NCBI RefSeq assembly: GCF_900130075.1
Contig: NZ_LT671418.1
Coordinates: 1,364,001-1,428,000, forward strand
Length of the DNA stretch: 64,000 nucleotides
Direction of reading: 5' to 3'
DNA from: Herminiimonas arsenitoxidans
GTDB taxonomy: Bacteria > Pseudomonadota > Gammaproteobacteria > Burkholderiales > Burkholderiaceae_D
Shown here: one piece after another, positions 59,818-64,000 of the stretch
How the letters are laid out: the number at the start of each line of letters is the position of its first letter
Numbering within the stretch: the stretch's first letter is position 1
Translations under genes and position numbers: made by a program
Notes under the pieces: generated by a model
Told to the model about the DNA's origin: nothing
The model's input: the letters and a program-made list of their open reading frames with translations, nothing else
The model's database searches: none

Positions 59818-60202
59818 TCAGTGTGTAAATAATTATTTTAATGAGAGCGAAAGCGCCGCTTACTCTTGCTGACTACGACGCGGGAACAAATCTGGAGCAA
59901 GCTGCATGACACGACGACAATCGCAAACTATCGTGTAGCAACGTGGGTACTTCTATGTTTTCCGAATAGTGCAAAACCTATGCGAGCCCTTAGCGGGACG
60001 GGCTGGCTATCCGGAAGAATGGAATGGCTGGCGGTATCGTTGATGCATCGACTACAACATCTAACAACGTTGCCTAACGATAACGAGTCTGCCGGTGATT
60101 ATCAAGACAATCCCTGATTCCATAAGGTAAAGAATTGTGAAGAAGAAACGAAATGACAGCACGTTCTTACGTCCATGCACGACTGATGCACACAAAAAAA
60201 TA
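59818..60202. other. Intergenic region upstream of macA with no supported gene
   Basis: About 385 bases between the macA start and the fpr terminator. An 83-codon plus-strand frame (59866-60117) has no family features and no ribosome-binding site. The macA promoter should be here. Confidence 0.45.
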
Positions 60203-60231
60203 GCGCTGAATGTTCATTCAACATTCAGCGC
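60203..60231 (-). terminator. Terminator after fpr
   Basis: Perfect 12-bp stem GCGCTGAATGTT / AACATTCAGCGC with a 5-nt loop, followed on the minus strand by TATTTTTTTG. Confidence 0.92.
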
Positions 60232-60288
60232 CATTTCTTCTGCTTAGCCTATTAAGGGCTTCAGCGATATTTCATGAATCTTATTACA

Positions 60289-61068
60289 TCAGCCGCGATC
60301 AACAAATGCACGTTCGATCACGTAATCACCCGGCTGACCAATCCCAGGCGACACTTCAAAGCCCAGCTTGTCGAGTTCGCCTGCGGTGTCTTTCAACATA
60401 TCAGGGCTACCGCAAATCATCGCGCGGTCAGTTAATGGACTCATAGGATCGATGCCAAGATCGATGCACATCTTGCCGGTAGAAATGGCCGTCGTAATAC
60501 GACCTTCATTGGCAAAAGGCTCGCGCGTCACGGTTGGGTAATACAAAAGCTTGGCCGCGATTTCTTCGCCCAAGCCTTCGATTTGCAGCAATTCATCGGC
60601 GACGTATTCACGATAAGCCAGTTCACTCACCAGACGTACACCGTGTACCAAAACGACTTGATCGAAACGCTCGTAAGTATCCGGATCACGAATGATACTC
60701 ATGAATGGTGCCAAGCCTGTGCCGCTACCGAACAGGAACAAACGTTTTGCCGGCAACAGATCGGAAATTACCAAAGTACCCGTTGGCTTGCGACCAACCA
60801 GCATCTCGTCGCCGACTTTCAGATTCTGTAGATGTTTGGTCAAGGCACCGTTCTGCACCTTGATCGACAGGAATTCAAGATGTTCTTCCCACGCCGGGCT
60901 GGCGATACTGTATGCGCGCAACACATTTTTGCCGTCGATCGGCAGACCGATCATGACGAAGTGACCGCTTTCGAAGCGGAAGCTTGGCTCACGAGTCGTA
61001 GTGAAAGAAAACAGCGTGTCGTTCCAATGATGAACAGACAGAACGCGAACAGTGTCAAAAGCAGCCAT
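60289..61068 (-). CDS. fpr: Ferredoxin/flavodoxin--NADP+ reductase
   Basis: 259 residues, bacterial subclass I FPR. FAD-binding block NVLRAYSIASPAWEEHLEF, NADP-binding LFLFGSGTGLAPFMSI, then RAMICGSPDML, with the short C-terminus ending VIERAFVDRG as in Azotobacter-type FPR. It passes electrons between NADPH and ferredoxin or flavodoxin, supplying Fe-S assembly and oxidative-stress defence. It is monocistronic, and a Fur-like palindrome lies about 205 bp upstream. Confidence 0.95.
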   Translation of the reverse strand: MAAFDTVRVLSVHHWNDTLFSFTTTREPSFRFESGHFVMIGLPIDGKNVLRAYSIASPAWEEHLEFLSIKVQNGALTKHLQNLKVGDEMLVGRKPTGTLVISDLLPAKRLFLFGSGTGLAPFMSIIRDPDTYERFDQVVLVHGVRLVSELAYREYVADELLQIEGLGEEIAAKLLYYPTVTREPFANEGRITTAISTGKMCIDLGIDPMSPLTDRAMICGSPDMLKDTAGELDKLGFEVSPGIGQPGDYVIERAFVDRG

Positions 61069-61490
61069 AAAATCAATACATCCTAAATATCAAATTGCCG
61101 TTATCACGGACAAGCGGGCGAACAAAGCTGTGAACGCATACCAAGAGGCGCTCCTGACTTTTCCTGAGAAAAAGGGAGCGCGTATTTTACCAGCCGGGAC
61201 TGAACTGTCACAGGCATCAGACAGACCTGCCTGAATACACTGCAATGGTGGGCTTTCGTCAGCGCAAACTACTTGAGAATTGTTCTCATTATAGCGAATA
61301 CCCGAAAGCGCCGCAAACCTTGGCCATCAGGATACCTTGCGCGCCGTCATTTGATAATGACGGAATTCTCATTTGCTTATAACCAAACGGCTTAAAGACG
61401 GTGTGGTCAATTCATCAAATGGTAATAAAACGGTAATCAGCCTGTCATCTGTGCTCCGCATAATCCGGCAATTTATTCGGAGACATAAGA
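61069..61490. other. Divergent regulatory region between fpr and the autotransporter
   Basis: 422 bases with no supported gene. It contains a Fur-like palindrome (61274-61288) and an 8-bp inverted repeat CCGTCATT / AATGACGG (61344-61363). Promoters for both flanking genes must be here. Confidence 0.5.
61274..61288. promoter_or_regulatory. Fur-box-like palindrome
   Basis: TGAGAAT-T-GTTCTCA, about 11 of 14 conserved positions of the 7-1-7 Fur consensus TGATAAT-N-ATTATCA, flanked by TTATA. It could act on fpr or on the divergent autotransporter gene. Confidence 0.4.
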
Positions 61491-64000
61491 ATGCGTTTCA
61501 GCCATCCGTTGCGCCCGCTTCCCCTCGTCATCGCTTTGCAGGCAGCCTTGTGCTCACCCTTATGGGCGGCAACCTTCACAATTCCGACCGACTCCGGCAC
61601 GACAACAAAAACTCTGGCCGCGGGTGATACCGGAACAGTCAATAACGGCGCAAGCTTAAGCCTCGGCGGCTCAACCATCGCTGTGACCGTGACCGGCACA
61701 ACAGGTACCGCGATGCTAAATAACGCAGGCACAATCGAACAAACCGGCACCGAGCGCACGATTGATGTGACTGGAAACGGAGTCAAACTAATTCTGAATA
61801 ATACATTCGGCGCGACCATATCCGCCGCCGCCAATGATGTTATCCGCACAAATAAAGCGAGCATCGCGATAGAGATTAATAACCAGGGCACCATCTGGCA
61901 AAAGAGCACGGGTAGCGCTGCTGGAGGTCAAGCGATTGATTCTCGCGGCATTACATCATCATCCGGCAATCTAATAACCAATGGTTCCGTGACTAATACC
62001 AGCGCAACGATACGTGCCGATGCCGATGACGCAATTCGCGCCGGTGCCAACACCACCATCACAAACTACGGAACCATCATCAGTAATGGCATCGTCAATA
62101 CTAAATGCCCTGACTATTTGGGCACTGCCGCTTGCGCCAGCTCGATCAGCGCTAGCGATGCAATCGATATAGGCGCTAACCGTGGCGTAGTTATTAATAA
62201 CTACGGAACGATCAGCGGCCCGCGTCACGGCATTACAGCGGATAACGATGTAGAAGTAACGAATCAACTCGGTGGCCAAATCATCGGCCGTAACGGTTCC
62301 GGTGTCGGTAGCGATGGCACAGGCAAAGTGATCAACTACGGCACAATCAGTGGCCGATATGCCGGTGCTGGCAATGTCTTCCAGCAACCGGGAACCGGTG
62401 GCATCAGCACCACTAGCAATGGTGATGGTGATGGTGTTGATATTGACGGCGTTGCAGACATAACAAATTACGGCCGCATTGAAGGCTTGGGCGCTGGAGG
62501 CTTTGATTCCGGTGGTAGCCCAAATGGTGCTGATGGCATCGCAGCTGGAGGCGGTAGCATCGTCAATTATGCAGGCGCCTCCATCTACGGTCAGTCCAAA
62601 GGTATTCTCATTGACAATGGCTCAGATGGGATGATGACCGTAACTGACGTAAATAACGTGAAAACGATAACCAACGAGAGCGAAACGACACTTGGCCGCG
62701 GTACCACTAATCCTAATGGCACTGTAGCTGCCATCGGTGGTGCAGCTACCATCGTCAATGAAGGTACCATCACCGGCGACAAAAAAGTCGCCATCGGTTT
62801 AGTCGGTCTGTACAACGACACCCTCATCAACCGCGCAAGCGGCATCATCACCGGCGGTGCAGATGCAACGCGCCTCGGCGAAAACAATAGCACCGTAGCT
62901 GGTGCAGCAGTACAAATGGGTGCCGGCGACGATGTACTGATCAACTATGGTCGCATCGAAGGCAAGAATGGCTTGGCAATCGATATGGGTTCGGGTAATG
63001 ACACCTTGCGCCTACTCGGCGGTGTCGTAATCGGCAGCATAGACGGTGGTACTGGCGTTAACCTGCTGGAAACCAATGACACACAAACCTTCAATGCCGG
63101 ACAGTTAAGCAACTTCCAGAACATCACTGTCCTCGGCGGCAACACCACGTTCAACTACGCACTTGGTACTGTCAATAATCTACAAGTCGATGCTGGCGGC
63201 AATCTGCGCATCAATGGCAATTTCGGTACGACAGGCAATTTGACAGTGAACGGTACATTGCAGGCCGCAAGTGGCGATGTCTTCCGCACAGTGACAGTAG
63301 CAGGCAATTATGTGCAGGGTGCCAGCGGCGTGCTTGAAACGCGCATAGGTGCAAACGGTGTCAGCGATAAAATCGCCGTTACCGGCAGCGCCACGCTGAC
63401 GGACGGTGCAACGATACGTCCATTGTTGAGTGGCTACGTCACAGATGGTACGACGTATACCTTGGTCGGTGCCGGCACACTCAATGCAACTGCGGGCAAT
63501 CTGCATATCGACAGTACATCCAACTTCCTCACCTATAACCTGGTACAGAACGGCAACGATTTGCAGCTCGTCGCACATCGCCAACAAAGCATAGTTGATG
63601 TGGTACCGCAAACCATGTCCGGTCTGGCAGGAGGTTTGCAAACCGTATTGAGTTCCGGCTCGCAAGCCAGCATCAATCTGTTGAACGCGCTCGAATCCTC
63701 ATCCGATGCAGCCGCCTTGTCCAAAGCCACGGCACAACTCGCACCGGAAACCAACGCAGCGGCACGATCCGCAGCTACTGCAGCACAAGGCAGCGTGTTC
63801 TCTGCCTTCGACAATCGTATGGATGCTGCACGCAGCGGTGACTCCGTCGCAATGAGTAAGACTGGCTTAGCCGGCGGCGATGCGGCAGGCAATCGTTTCT
63901 GGATGCAAGGGTTGGCCTCAATCGCAACGCAAAAAGCGCGCAAAGGTGCCAACGGTTTCGATCTGGATGCGCAAGGTTTGGCAGCTGGCTATGAAACCGA
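61491..64000 (+). CDS. Large autotransporter (type Va), partial, 3' end beyond window
   Basis: At least 836 residues, open to the right edge. GGAGA lies 8 nt before the ATG. Signal peptide of about 26 residues (PLVIALQAALCSPLWAA). A beta-helix passenger follows, made of degenerate repeats of about 20 residues with VINYGTISG, ITNYGTIISN, ITNYGRIEG and LINYGRIEG rungs. A linker of PATR-like sequence follows, then the beginning of the C-terminal beta-barrel (NRFWMQGLASIATQKARKGA). It secretes its own passenger to the cell surface. Adhesion or biofilm roles are only family-level guesses. Confidence 0.92.
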   Translation, partial: MRFSHPLRPLPLVIALQAALCSPLWAATFTIPTDSGTTTKTLAAGDTGTVNNGASLSLGGSTIAVTVTGTTGTAMLNNAGTIEQTGTERTIDVTGNGVKLILNNTFGATISAAANDVIRTNKASIAIEINNQGTIWQKSTGSAAGGQAIDSRGITSSSGNLITNGSVTNTSATIRADADDAIRAGANTTITNYGTIISNGIVNTKCPDYLGTAACASSISASDAIDIGANRGVVINNYGTISGPRHGITADNDVEVTNQLGGQIIGRNGSGVGSDGTGKVINYGTISGRYAGAGNVFQQPGTGGISTTSNGDGDGVDIDGVADITNYGRIEGLGAGGFDSGGSPNGADGIAAGGGSIVNYAGASIYGQSKGILIDNGSDGMMTVTDVNNVKTITNESETTLGRGTTNPNGTVAAIGGAATIVNEGTITGDKKVAIGLVGLYNDTLINRASGIITGGADATRLGENNSTVAGAAVQMGAGDDVLINYGRIEGKNGLAIDMGSGNDTLRLLGGVVIGSIDGGTGVNLLETNDTQTFNAGQLSNFQNITVLGGNTTFNYALGTVNNLQVDAGGNLRINGNFGTTGNLTVNGTLQAASGDVFRTVTVAGNYVQGASGVLETRIGANGVSDKIAVTGSATLTDGATIRPLLSGYVTDGTTYTLVGAGTLNATAGNLHIDSTSNFLTYNLVQNGNDLQLVAHRQQSIVDVVPQTMSGLAGGLQTVLSSGSQASINLLNALESSSDAAALSKATAQLAPETNAAARSAATAAQGSVFSAFDNRMDAARSGDSVAMSKTGLAGGDAAGNRFWMQGLASIATQKARKGANGFDLDAQGLAAGYET

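Noticed and set aside
59866..60117. 83-codon frame upstream of macA
   Set aside because: No motif, no ribosome-binding site and no neighbour logic; treated as intergenic.

Overview
The window reads as chromosomal DNA of a betaproteobacterium, most likely Burkholderiales/Oxalobacteraceae (Herminiimonas- or Janthinobacterium-like). That placement is an inference from the protein sequences, the moderate G+C, the DUF3460-scpA-panC neighbourhood and the glnA-ntrB-ntrC order. No rRNA, phage, insertion sequence or CRISPR array was seen. Most of the window is housekeeping and nutrient-uptake genes. The unusual features are mainly in leaders and small-scale gene architecture.

Layout. 1-2000: MarR regulator followed by a NodT-type efflux lipoprotein that runs off the left edge. 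2500-6800: two identical tRNA-Glu genes, tRNA-Ala, gltX, and divergent metG. 6800-9700: GNAT protein, a divergent TetR/SDR pair with a multi-half-site operator, a 20-copy heptamer repeat and a two-module BamE-like lipoprotein. 9800-13500: DUF3460, scpA, panC, a PilZ protein and a ParA-DinB pair. 13700-30600: a large cobalamin region. One leftward cluster runs btuB-btuC-btuD-cobO-cbiA-cobU-cbiB-cobD-btuF-cobQ. A second TonB receptor and a cobT-cobS-cobC operon follow. Both receptor genes have a cobalamin riboswitch. No corrin-ring genes are present, so the region supports uptake, adenosylation, late assembly and salvage. 31000-33700: cheZ-cheA without other che genes. 33700-39000: two tandem AspT-type antiporters with aspartate 4-decarboxylase, a decarboxylation/antiport energy module. 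39300-44400: ntrC, ntrB, a DUF4124 protein and glnA, with a sigma-54/NtrC-type control region upstream of glnA. 44400-52900: Na+/H+ antiporter, rhodanese, TAXI-type binding protein, prfC, small membrane proteins, a PhnD-like binding protein and a double-domain methylglyoxal synthase-like protein. 53000-54700: a LexA-box-like site, a TPP riboswitch and cytX. 54700-59800: macA-macB-NodT efflux operon. 60200-64000: fpr and a large autotransporter cut by the right edge.

The signals most worth attention: (1) both cobalamin-riboswitch leaders carry a strong GGGGAGGT Shine-Dalgarno that sits exactly 7 nt before a very short upstream ORF rather than before the receptor gene, which suggests translational coupling; (2) a perfect LexA-box palindrome lies over a predicted promoter upstream of a TPP riboswitch and of the methylglyoxal synthase-like gene; (3) the methylglyoxal synthase-like protein has two family domains, only one with the catalytic residues; (4) the duplicated aspT unit, whose decarboxylase has a lysine-rich tail.
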